Source: CAZWCX01 sp964632945 (lineage in GTDB: Bacteria; Planctomycetota; MHYJ01; WSZJ01; CAZWCX01). From it: DNA of 64,000 nucleotides. Positions 43,899 through 52,900 of this stretch are shown in pieces. The notes under the pieces were generated by a model. That model did not search any database. It had not been told where the DNA came from and was given only the letters and a program-made list of their open reading frames with translations. The first letter of the stretch is position 1; each line of letters begins with the position of its first letter. The DNA lies in assembly GCA_964632945.1 (NCBI GenBank), contig CAZWCX010000003.1:71670-135669 (forward strand), written 5' to 3'. The position numbers and the translations under genes are program-made.

Positions 43899-44918
43899 CT
43901 ACTTCTCCCCTTCCCGCTCCCCCTCCTCGTCCAGGATGCCGACGCTCTGAAACGTCTGGTCCTGGAAGAGCGCCATCATCTTCACGATTCCCTGCTCCCG
44001 CCGCAGGATCGCCTGCACCCTGCGCTCGATCGACCCCTGCCTCGCCCGCAGATGAACCAGGAAGACACTGCTTTTCACCGTGAGCAGGGGGGCGATCTTG
44101 GCGCCGAGGTCCTTGGGGAATCCGGGGACCTTGGAGAAATCGCCCGGGAGTTGCTGGAAGGTGTTTCCTTTCCCGGGCGCCGATTCGATCGCGCGCCAGT
44201 TCACGATCGCCCGCGCCGCCTCCATCGACATCTCCGGGTGGATGCTCTGCAACGCCTCCGCCGATGCGGTGTTGACGTTGATCTGCGGAGGGCCCCAGGC
44301 GGTGATGTGCGGCAGCAGGGGCAGCGCATCCTGGCTCGAGGGGTCGCCGCCGAAGAGGATCGCGTCCGTATACCCCTCGATCCGGCGCAACTCCCGCGTG
44401 CTGTAGAGAGCGGCGTTTTTCGCGTCCTTCTCGAACAGACCGTCGGTGTTCCTGTCCAGGTAGTCGACGAGGCGCGCGGCCAGGGTGTTGTCGGAGACGC
44501 GGAGGATCTTGAGCAGGCGTTCGTAAATCTCCTTGTTTCGGGCAATGACGGCGCCGTTCTGGTCGACCAGGAGATTGACATTCAGCTTGCGGTCCTCGTC
44601 CTCGATCCAAAGCATCAATTCGACGTCGCCGATGATCACCGGTTCGAAGGTGCGCGCCCAGGTCTCGTGGAGGGAATCGACGTCGCCGGCATTCTCCATG
44701 TCGGCCTTCAGGAACAGCTTGGCGTAGTTGATGCCGGCCCGGACGGCGTAGGTGTTCTGCACGTCCCCGCGGTAATTCTGCGCGATCTTCACGTCGAGTT
44801 TGGTGCTGAAGGAGAGTTGGGCGACGACCACGACCAGCACGCTCAGAACGAGGAGCGTGAGGATGAGCGCGACGCCGCGGCGGCGCCGGAACCGGCGGGG
44901 GAGGGGGGGGGCGGTCAT
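43899..44918 (-). CDS. gspK: Type II secretion minor pseudopilin GspK-like protein
   Basis: 339 residues. The N-terminus RRRGVALILTLLVLSVLVVVVAQLS is a type III signal sequence of the pseudopilin type, and as in GspK the residue at +5 is not the usual Glu (VALILT). The large globular part has the GspK features RAGINYA, NVNLL, LVDYLDRNTDG, a helix-hairpin-helix INVNTASAEALQSIHP, and SSVFLVHLRARQG near the end. GspK caps the pseudopilus tip. No other gsp gene is in the window, so it is an orphan. The ATG has no Shine-Dalgarno but sits 6 nt after a -10 box. Upstream on the same strand is the lipocalin/FAD oxidoreductase pair. Confidence 0.9.
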   Translation of the reverse strand: MTAPPLPRRFRRRRGVALILTLLVLSVLVVVVAQLSFSTKLDVKIAQNYRGDVQNTYAVRAGINYAKLFLKADMENAGDVDSLHETWARTFEPVIIGDVELMLWIEDEDRKLNVNLLVDQNGAVIARNKEIYERLLKILRVSDNTLAARLVDYLDRNTDGLFEKDAKNAALYSTRELRRIEGYTDAILFGGDPSSQDALPLLPHITAWGPPQINVNTASAEALQSIHPEMSMEAARAIVNWRAIESAPGKGNTFQQLPGDFSKVPGFPKDLGAKIAPLLTVKSSVFLVHLRARQGSIERRVQAILRREQGIVKMMALFQDQTFQSVGILDEEGEREGEK

Positions 44919-44924
44919 GGCGGG

Positions 44925-44953
44925 ATGGTACCCCGCGGCCGCGCGGATTGCAA
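44925..44953 (-). promoter_or_regulatory. Candidate leaderless promoter of gspK
   Basis: Minus-strand TTGCAA (44953-44948), a 17 bp spacer, and TACCAT (44930-44925), followed by only cccgcc before the ATG (44918). There is no Shine-Dalgarno. Initiation 6-7 nt after the -10 would be at or next to the A of the ATG. Confidence 0.55.
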
Positions 44954-44961
44954 CGGCGTCC

Positions 44962-46617
44962 TCACAGGAGGAGATTCCCGTCCCAGGGCTTGCCCTCCTT
45001 GAACCGGATCTCGTCGTGAAGCCGCCAGGGGGCGAAGATCAGCGGCATGGGCATGTCCCAGATGCGGCACGGCGCTGCGCTCGAACCCGACGCGGTGAGG
45101 ATGGCGTTCACCGCGCGGCGCGCGGCCTCGTTCGCGGCTTCCATGCATGCCAGGTCGGTGTTCGTCTGCACGTAGTCGGACGCCAGGAACAGGTTGCCGA
45201 TCCGCGAGGCCGCCGGGGGGCGCATCCGCCACGAGTCGGGTTTGTTGATGAACAGCGGCTCCAGGTTCACGTCCTTTCGCGGGCGCCCGTCGTGCGGCAG
45301 GATGATGTCCGTGTCCAGAAACCAGGAGTGCAGCATGTCGTCGCGCAGCAGGGTCTTTCCCCCCACGTTGAGGCTCGCCTTCAGCTCCTCCCACACTTCG
45401 CGGGCGATTTCATCGCGGGTCTTGCAGTCCTTCGCGGCTACCTTCACGAAGGCGCCCGCGGCGTCCCAATCGGACACGTCTACCGAAAGGATGCCGCGGA
45501 CCTTCCCGTCCCCGAAGCTCGCGGGCGGGTAGGCCGGCCAGAACTGCGGTTCCGAGATCGACGTGATCGCCCAGGGCGAGTCGACATAGAGCACGTGCCC
45601 GTGAATCACCTTCACGTCCTCGGTCAGGAAAAACTGGATGCCGTTCATCCAGCGCACGTTCGCGGCCAGGTACTTCACCGCCGCCAACCCCGGATCCGCC
45701 GTCTCCATCGGCGTCGTGATCAGCGGCGCCAGGGCCTCGATCGGGAGCGCCGAGACGTACCAATCCGCGGTCACGCGTCGCTCCGTTCCGTCCTCCCGGT
45801 TCCGCACGGTTACGCTCGCGATCGTTCCTCCGGTGCAGTCGACCGAGGTCACCTGCCACGGATGGTGGTACTTCACGCCGAGTCCCTGGAGATGCTGCAC
45901 CCAGGGGTCGAGAAAGACGAAGCTGGTCGGGCCGTCGAGCACGCGGTCCGTGCTCGATCCGGGCTCGAACAGGCCGAAGAGCAGGCGGACCTGGATCTGT
46001 CCGATCGTGCGCGCGCTGCCCTCCTGGGCCCGCGCGGCCACGAGCGACCGCGACAACCCCTCCGCGAGGAATTTCTGGTAGGCGGGCGAGCGCGTGGCCG
46101 CGCCCACGAAGTCCCACCACGAGACCATCTCCAGCTCGGCGTAGCGGCGCGCATCGCAGCTGGTCATCACTTGCCACATCCGCTCGGCGAAGAACTCCGC
46201 TTCGCCGGGGCGCAGGTCGATGTGCGTGCCGAAGAGGTCCTTGAGAATCACCTTGAGGTCGGCCAGCGACTGCGGGAACCGCGACAGCGCGACGATGCCA
46301 GGCTTCCCGAACTGCGTCAGTTCCAGTCGCGTGGTTTGCGTCAAGTGATCGAACGCCGTCCGCCCCGCTCCCGAGGGGATTCGCTTCATGGTGTCGGGCA
46401 GGTGCACGTAAAACGACGGGAAGAAGCGGAACCCGTGCTCGCCCGGCAGATTCGGCCGCCCGTCCGTCCCGGAGTCCGGCACCGGCAGGGTCCGCGACTT
46501 GCCGCCCGGGATCTTTTTGAGCTCGAAGACCTCGACGTCGTATCCGCGCTCCGCCAGTTCGTGTGCCGCGCTCAGCCCGCCGATCCCGCCGCCCAGGACC
46601 ACCACGCGATTCTTCAT
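44962..46617 (-). CDS. FAD-dependent oxidoreductase of the phytoene desaturase/amine oxidase type
   Basis: 551 residues from the ATG at 46617 (GGGGAGG, 6 nt spacer). The FAD-binding N-terminus is VVVLGGGIGGLSAAHELAERG, ending in the Glu of VEVFE and then IPGGKSR. A C-terminal flavin motif is NLFLASDYVQTNTDLACMEAANEAARRAVNAIL. Overall it resembles carotenoid desaturases and hydroxysqualene dehydroxylases (FRFFPSFYVHLPDTM, DWYVSALPIEALAPL). The substrate is probably a hydrophobic isoprenoid, but this is not certain. It follows a CrtC/AttH-like lipocalin gene by 23 nt, and the pairing strengthens the idea of isoprenoid or carotenoid modification. No phytoene synthase is nearby. Confidence 0.88.
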   Translation of the reverse strand: MKNRVVVLGGGIGGLSAAHELAERGYDVEVFELKKIPGGKSRTLPVPDSGTDGRPNLPGEHGFRFFPSFYVHLPDTMKRIPSGAGRTAFDHLTQTTRLELTQFGKPGIVALSRFPQSLADLKVILKDLFGTHIDLRPGEAEFFAERMWQVMTSCDARRYAELEMVSWWDFVGAATRSPAYQKFLAEGLSRSLVAARAQEGSARTIGQIQVRLLFGLFEPGSSTDRVLDGPTSFVFLDPWVQHLQGLGVKYHHPWQVTSVDCTGGTIASVTVRNREDGTERRVTADWYVSALPIEALAPLITTPMETADPGLAAVKYLAANVRWMNGIQFFLTEDVKVIHGHVLYVDSPWAITSISEPQFWPAYPPASFGDGKVRGILSVDVSDWDAAGAFVKVAAKDCKTRDEIAREVWEELKASLNVGGKTLLRDDMLHSWFLDTDIILPHDGRPRKDVNLEPLFINKPDSWRMRPPAASRIGNLFLASDYVQTNTDLACMEAANEAARRAVNAILTASGSSAAPCRIWDMPMPLIFAPWRLHDEIRFKEGKPWDGNLLL

Positions 46618-46640
46618 CGTCGGCCTCCCCGTTCCGTACA

Positions 46641-47708
46641 TCAGATCCAGAGCGACGTGTATTCGCAGAACCCGGTGTCGTCCACCTGGGCGAGGGTCTG
46701 CCAGTCGCTCCCATTCTTGCGCGACAGGCTGCCCGAGAACTTCGCCTTCTGCTCGAAGACGATGACGGGGTACTTCCAGATCGCGGCGGTGTCCTGCACT
46801 TTCCACGCCAATTCGACCCGGTACTCGCCGCTGGGGTCGACCGCCGAGAAGGTCATCGACTTCGGGTACTTCCAGAACAGTTCCCAGGGCTCCCAGTCGT
46901 CCTGAGTGATCTTGAAGTTCTGTTCGGGGATGATCAGCCGGACGTCCTTCCAGCGGAAGTACGCATCCGAGAGCTGGAAGGCGGCATGGAACCCGAGGTC
47001 GAAAGAAATTTCCCGGTCCGGGTTGGACACGTAGGCCCAGCTCCAGGTCTTGGCGTACTCGTGCCACATTCCCCAGTCGTGGTCGTGGTATCCCGTGGCG
47101 TTCCTGAGGGTGTACGTCTTTCCCTGCCAGCGCACGGTGCCGCTCACGCTCGCGCAGGGCATGTAGACCAGCCAGCTCGAGATCTCCCAGGGTTCGTCGT
47201 GTCCATGGACGTCGTTCGCCAGCCATTGCGGCTCGTCGCGGCGCGTGTAGGTAAGGTCGAGCGCGATGCTCCCGTCCCGGGTCGTGGAGATCACGCGGTA
47301 GGTCGATGCGTCCACGACTTCGATCCTGCTCGCGCCCAGCCGGATATCGGCCTTTTCGTAGGAGGGTGCGAACGACGCCAGGCGGTCGTATTCGACTACG
47401 GGTGTGGTGGAGGCGGCGCCGGGGGCGAAGACGGCGGCGGTCAGGCTAGCGGCCCCGAGGTCATACTGGTTGCCGGGATTGAAGACGGCGATGGTGCAGA
47501 TTCCGCCGAGGTCCTGCGCCGGGTCGTGGAAGTTGAAGTACCACCACTCCGTGTACCAGAAGGCGCCGGGCGAGGATGCGTAGTCCCGAAAATGAAAGGC
47601 GTCGTCCTTGAGCGTGATCGGGCCGGCGGGTCTGGGCGGGGGGTAATACGGCGTCGGCGGGGTTTCCCTTCGCGCGTGCAGCATGCGTCGGACGAACAGC
47701 GGATCCAT
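46641..47708 (-). CDS. CrtC/AttH-like lipocalin-fold protein
   Basis: 355 residues from the ATG at 47708, preceded by AGGAGGG. The hallmark FWYTEWWYFNFHD near residue 50 is the EWWYFN motif of the hydroxyneurosporene synthase (CrtC) / AttH family, a double lipocalin barrel. Later conserved parts include GYHDHDWGMW and WSWAYV. Known CrtC proteins hydrate carotenoids, and others act on terpenes or have no known role. No signal peptide is obvious. Together with the FAD oxidoreductase 23 nt downstream it forms an operon that may modify an isoprenoid. Confidence 0.85.
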   Translation of the reverse strand: MDPLFVRRMLHARRETPPTPYYPPPRPAGPITLKDDAFHFRDYASSPGAFWYTEWWYFNFHDPAQDLGGICTIAVFNPGNQYDLGAASLTAAVFAPGAASTTPVVEYDRLASFAPSYEKADIRLGASRIEVVDASTYRVISTTRDGSIALDLTYTRRDEPQWLANDVHGHDEPWEISSWLVYMPCASVSGTVRWQGKTYTLRNATGYHDHDWGMWHEYAKTWSWAYVSNPDREISFDLGFHAAFQLSDAYFRWKDVRLIIPEQNFKITQDDWEPWELFWKYPKSMTFSAVDPSGEYRVELAWKVQDTAAIWKYPVIVFEQKAKFSGSLSRKNGSDWQTLAQVDDTGFCEYTSLWI

Positions 47709-47755
47709 GGGGTCCCTCCTTGCCAAGCTCGGTGCGCGGCGGGTCATGTGCCCAG

Positions 47756-47784
47756 ACGATAGTGTCGGTCGAAGTGTGACGCAA
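47756..47784 (-). promoter_or_regulatory. Promoter of the lipocalin/FAD oxidoreductase operon
   Basis: Minus-strand TTGCGT (47784-47779), a 17 bp spacer, and TATCGT (47761-47756). Initiation near 47749 gives a leader of about 41 nt with AGGAGGG. Confidence 0.55.
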
Positions 47785-47868
47785 GGGATTCTGTTGTTCG
47801 TGCGTCCCGAGGGAATCTGCTATACTCCCGATCAAGGCACCCGCCGATTTGCCGAAGACGGGGGGGGC

Positions 47869-49920
47869 ATGTCCTGGACCTTTGTATGTTCCGAGGGTCA
47901 CTGGCGATCCGTCGTCGGTGGTGCCGCGGCGTCCGAGGCGCTGACGCGGCGCAGCTGTGCAGACTGCACGGCGGCCGGGGAGTGGATCCGTATTCCACCC
48001 GGTTATGAGGTGGGACGGGTGCTCGGGCGCGGCGGGATGGGGGTCGTGTTCCAGGCCCGACAGCTCGCGCAAGAACGCCCCGTCGCGCTCAAGCTCCTTC
48101 ACCCCTCCCGCCTCGGGGACCGGACCCTTCAGCAGCGGTTCTTTGCGGAGGCCGATGCGCTGTCGCGGGTCGACCACGCCAATGTCGTGCGCCTGCTGGA
48201 CGTCGGCCGCGACAGCGAGTACCCGTACCTGGCCATGGAATACGTGGAAGGGCCGACCCTGGCCGCCTGGCTGCAGGATCATCATCCCACGCAGGCCCAG
48301 GCGATCTCGATCGTCGCCGCGCTGGCGCACGCCATGAATCACGTGCACTCCCGCGGGATCCTCCACCGCGACCTCAAGCCCGCCAACATCCTGTACGAGC
48401 CTTGTCGGCTCCTCAAGATCACGGACTTCGGCCTCGCCAAGTTCCTGGACAGCGACCAGACGATCACCGCGTCCGGTCACATCCTCGGCACGCCGGTCTA
48501 CATGTCGCCCGAGCAGGTCCAGGGGGATCGCGCGTCGATCGGACCCGGGACGGACATCTACGCCCTCGGGGTTCTGCTCTATCGCGTGTTGACCGGCCAG
48601 CTCCCGTTCAGCGGCGGCGCACACCTGAACCTCTTCTATCGCATCCTGTTCGAGCTTCCGACGCCCCCGTCCGCCCTGATGTCGGACCTGATGCCGGGGG
48701 TGGAGGAGGTGACACTTCGTTGTCTGGAGAAGTCGTCCAAGGACCGGTACCCCTGCGCGCAATTGCTCGCCGAGGACCTGGAGCGGGTCCTGGCCGGGAG
48801 CCCGACGGCCGCGCGGCCGCGGGAGCATGCCCGCGCGGAACTCCGCTGGGCGGTATTCGCGGATCCGGCCTCGGGAACGGCGGTACCGGGTCCGCTGCGG
48901 GACGTCTTGCCGCGCGCGCCGGCGGTGCCCCGGATCGACGCGGAGACCGCCAGCAAAGGCGCCGCGCCCGTGCCCGAAGCGCCGGGCGCGATCGCGCCCG
49001 CCGGGCGCGTCGATCCGTCGGAGCTCCCGTTGGACGCCCTGGAGATTCCGCTCTTCGCCGGCCTCGAGCGCCCCAAGGTGGATGCGCTGCTCTCTTCCGG
49101 CGCGCGACGAACCCTGGCGGCCGGGGAGGTCTTGTTTCGGGAGGGGGACGCCGCGAACGGTCTCTGCGTCGTCCTCGCCGGGATGATTGAGATCCACCGC
49201 GACGGGCCGGCGGGCAGCGCGCGGCTGGCGGTCATCGAGCCGGGCGAGATCTTCGGAGAACTCGGCCTGCTGTCCTACGCGGGACTCCGAACCGCGTCCG
49301 CGCGGGCGCTCGTGCGCACGGTGCTCCTCCACCTGCCGGGAAACCCGATCGAACTGATTCGTCGGTTCGCCGACTCCGCGACGACGCTGCGCCTGCTGCA
49401 GAACCTGATGCGGCTGCTTCGCGACCGGGTGGTCAATCAGGACCGGATGCGCCTGGTCGATCAGGCGGGGGGCGCCCCGCGGGTGAGTTTCCGCGGTCGG
49501 GGGCTCGACGCCGAGGCGGCGATGCGCGGGCTCAATCGGGAACTCGAGAGCGCCTTTGCCGGCCACCTCCGGGAGCCGGGGACGTTCGTCGCGGGAGACT
49601 ACCTGTTCCACCAGGGAGATCCCGCGGATGGTTTCTACTACCTGTACCACGGCGAGGTCGAGGCGGTGGACGAACGATCCGCGGCGACGCCGACGTCGCT
49701 GGCGACCCTTCATCCCCCCTGCACGGTGGGAGAAATCGGCTTCTTCTCGGGCGAGACCCGCTCGGTGGGGTTGCGCGCGGTCGGCGCCGGCGGGTACATT
49801 CGCTACTCGCTCCCCGCGTTCGAGGCGCTCGTCCGGAGCGAACCGGAGAAGGCGCTGTGCGTGCTCCTGGCCGGCGTGCAACTCGTGCTCCTGCTCATCC
49901 TTGAACGCGACGCGGGGTAG
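47869..49920 (+). CDS. Ser/Thr protein kinase with two C-terminal cyclic-nucleotide-binding domains
   Basis: 683 residues from the ATG at 47869. An N-terminal ribbon has C7, H11, C30 and C33. The kinase domain (about 46-310) is complete: GRGGMGVVF (53-61), Lys75, HRD 166-168, DFG 186-188, GTPVYMSPEQ. A Pro/Ala linker leads to two cNMP-binding domains. The first (about 393-500) has phosphate-binding cassette FGELGLLSYAGLRTAS with E464 and R474. The second (about 565-665) has GEIGFFSGETRSVG with E622 and R631. Both keep the Glu that binds ribose and the Arg that binds the cyclic phosphate, so ligand binding is expected. The plan is that of protein kinase G with the order reversed. It is coupled (3 nt) to a cyclase gene. 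A TATACT box at 47821-47826 is a possible -10 without a clear -35. Confidence 0.94.
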   Translation: MSWTFVCSEGHWRSVVGGAAASEALTRRSCADCTAAGEWIRIPPGYEVGRVLGRGGMGVVFQARQLAQERPVALKLLHPSRLGDRTLQQRFFAEADALSRVDHANVVRLLDVGRDSEYPYLAMEYVEGPTLAAWLQDHHPTQAQAISIVAALAHAMNHVHSRGILHRDLKPANILYEPCRLLKITDFGLAKFLDSDQTITASGHILGTPVYMSPEQVQGDRASIGPGTDIYALGVLLYRVLTGQLPFSGGAHLNLFYRILFELPTPPSALMSDLMPGVEEVTLRCLEKSSKDRYPCAQLLAEDLERVLAGSPTAARPREHARAELRWAVFADPASGTAVPGPLRDVLPRAPAVPRIDAETASKGAAPVPEAPGAIAPAGRVDPSELPLDALEIPLFAGLERPKVDALLSSGARRTLAAGEVLFREGDAANGLCVVLAGMIEIHRDGPAGSARLAVIEPGEIFGELGLLSYAGLRTASARALVRTVLLHLPGNPIELIRRFADSATTLRLLQNLMRLLRDRVVNQDRMRLVDQAGGAPRVSFRGRGLDAEAAMRGLNRELESAFAGHLREPGTFVAGDYLFHQGDPADGFYYLYHGEVEAVDERSAATPTSLATLHPPCTVGEIGFFSGETRSVGLRAVGAGGYIRYSLPAFEALVRSEPEKALCVLLAGVQLVLLLILERDAG

Positions 49921-49923
49921 ACG

Positions 49924-52900
49924 ATGACGCCGTTCCTGGCGAGCTTCGTGCCCGACTGGGTGTTGCGCCGGCTGGAGACCGATCCGGCGCCGCCGCGTGC
50001 GCCGTGGGCCGAGCGGGTGGATGCGGCGGTGCTGTTCGCCGATCTCAGCGGCTTCACTCCGCTGGCCGAGCGGCTGGCAGCCTCCGGCACGGCGGGAGCG
50101 GAGCGGCTGGGGGAGATCCTCGATTCGCTGACCACGCGTCAAGTCGCGTTGGTGTCGGCGCACGGCGGGGACGTCTTCGGATTCGCCGGCGACGCCGCGC
50201 TGGCCGTCTGGCCGTTGCCCGCGGAGGCGGGCGGGGAGGGATTGGGCCGGGGGGTGCGCCTGGCGGTCCAGTGCGGGAGCGCCATGCAGGATGCGGTGGC
50301 GGGGCTGGAGTCGCTCGCGGGGGCGCGGTTGCGGCTGCGGGTCGGCATCGGCGCGGGTCGGGTGCTCCTTGCGACGACGGGCGGCGCGGGCGCGCACTGC
50401 GAGGCCTACGTGGCCGGCGCGGCGTTGGTCGGCATGGCGGCGGCCGAACGGGTCGCGGCGCCTGGGGAGGTCGCCCTTTCGGCCCGGGCGGCGAGGCTCG
50501 CGGGCGCGGCGCTGGACTTGGGTCCGGCGGCGGACGGATGCATGCGCGTGACGTCGGTTCGGACGCGGGAACCGCTTCCGCTCGCGTCGCGATCCGTTCC
50601 GCCGGCCGAGGCGGTCGAGGCATTGCGCGCCTTCGTTCCCCACGCCGTCCTGGCGCGACTGGACGCCGGCCAAACCGAGTGGCTGGCGGAGTTTCGCCGG
50701 GTCCTCACCCTCTTCGTGAACGTGGACGGTATCGATTACGAGGGGGAGGCCGCCCCGATTCGCGTGGCGGAGGCGGTTTCCGCCATGAGTGCCGTGGTCG
50801 CGCGGTTCGACGGGACGGTCCACCAGTTCATCGTGGACGACAAGGGGTCCACCTTCCTGGCCGCCTGGGGGCTGCCCGGTCGGACCCACGAAGACGACGC
50901 GGCGCGCGCGGCCCAGGCCGCGCTCGACATTCGAGTTGCGCTCGCAGGTCTCGGCCTGTCGGGGTCGGCCGGTCTCACCTCCGGTCGGGTGTTCAGCGGC
51001 ACGAAGGGGAGCGACGCGCGCCGGGTGTTCACCATCGCGGGGGATGCGGTCAACCTGTCGGCGCGGCTGATGACGGCCGCCCACGGCGGGATCCTGGTCG
51101 ACGCCCCCACCCGCGACGCCGCCGCGCGCCAGGTCGCCTTCGAGCCGATGGGGGCGATTCCGGTGAAAGGCAAGGAAGAGCCGGTGCCGGTCGCGCGTCC
51201 GCTGGGGCCGCACGGCGGCCGGGATGGGGCGGCGGCCGGCACGGGCGTTCGCGGAGCCGCGGACGGCGAGATGGTGGGGCGCACCGGCGAACGCGGTCTC
51301 GTCGCCGCCGAGTTGAAGTCCCTCGCCGACGGCGGGCCCGGCGGGCTGCTCGTCATCGAGGGCGAGCCCGGAATCGGAAAGTCGCGCCTGGCCCAGGAAC
51401 TCGTTCGTCTCGCCGGCCTCCAGGGTGTGCGATGCCTGGTCGGGGCGGGCGATGCGATCGAGCAGTCGACGCCGAACCATGCCTGGCGGGGGCTCTTCGG
51501 CCAGTTGCTCGAACTGGAAGGCGTGCCGGAGGCGGCGCGCGCCGCCCGGGTGCTGGCGAGATTCGAGGGCGATCCCGGGCTGGCGGCCTGGGCGCCGGTG
51601 CTCGGGTCGCTCGCCCCGATCGGCATTCCGGAAACCGCACAAACGCTCACGATGACCGACCAGGCGCGCGCGGATGCGCTCAGAGAGCTTCTGGTGCTGC
51701 TCGTCCGCGACCAGGCGGGCCGCCGGCCGACCGCGCTCGTGCTCGAGGACGCCCACTGGCTGGATTCCTCCTCCTGGGCGCTCGCCCTGGCCGTGCGCCG
51801 GCGGGTTCACCCGCTTCTCCTCGTCCTGGTGACCCGGCCGATCGAGTCCCCGCCGACGCTGGAAAGCCGGGTCCTGCTGGAAGACGCCGCCGCGCGTCGC
51901 CTGCGGTTGGAGGCCCTGACGCCGGCGGAAGCGGTCACGCTGGTGTGCCGGCGGCTCGGCGTGCCGTCGCTTCCGGGTCCCGTGTCCGAGATCATCCGGA
52001 GGAAGGCGGAGGGGCATCCGTTCTTCACCGAGGAATTGACCTATGCGCTGCGGGACTCCGGGGTGATCCGCGTCGAGAACGGGGCCTGCGTCCTGTCCCC
52101 GGACGCGGGCGACCTGGCGCGCATGCAGTTCCCGGACACGGTCGAAGGGGTGATCACGACGCGCATCGACCGGCTCGGCGCCAAGGAGCAGCTCACGCTC
52201 AAGGTCGCGAGCGTCGTCGGGCGCTCGTTCCCCTACCGCGCCCTCCACGCGGTGCACCCGGTCGCGGAAGACCGGCCGGAATTGCCCGGGCAACTCTTGC
52301 GACTGGGAAATGTCGGGCTCGTGTTGGAGGAGGCGCCGTTCCCGGATGCGTCGCATCTGTTCAAGCACGTGATCACCCAGGAGGTGGCGTACGAGCGGTT
52401 GCTGCACGCGCAGCGCCGCCAGCTCCACCGGGAGGTGGCGGGCTGGTACGAATCGGCATTTTCGTCGGATGCGTCGCCGTACTTTCCGGTGCTGGCGCAC
52501 CACTGGACGCGGGCGGAGGACCCGGTCAAGGCCATGGACTATCTGGAGCGCGCCGGCGAACAGGCGCTGGCGGCTTCCGCAAACCGCGAGGCGGCCGGGT
52601 TCTTTTCGCGGGCGATCGAGATGGCCGATCGGGCAGCCCTCGCCCTCGACGGGGGAGGGGCGCGGGAGGCGCTCGAGCGTCGGCGCGCGCGGTGGGAGCG
52701 GCTGCAGGGAGACGCCTACCTGAAACTGGCCGAGTACGGCCGCACGCGCGAACACTTCGCGCGTTCGATGGCCCTCTGGCGGCATCCGTACCCGCGCTCC
52801 CGCTTTGCGCTGCTGCTGGCGCTCGCCGGGCAGGTCGTGCGCCAGGGACTGCACCTGCTGCTGCCCGCGGGGTGGGTCCGGGCGCGAAACGCGGCGGCGC

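Noticed and set aside
47791..47826. Promoter TTGTTC / TATACT for the cNBD kinase
   Set aside because: The spacer would be 21 bp; only the -10-like box is credible, so it is mentioned in the gene entry but not called.
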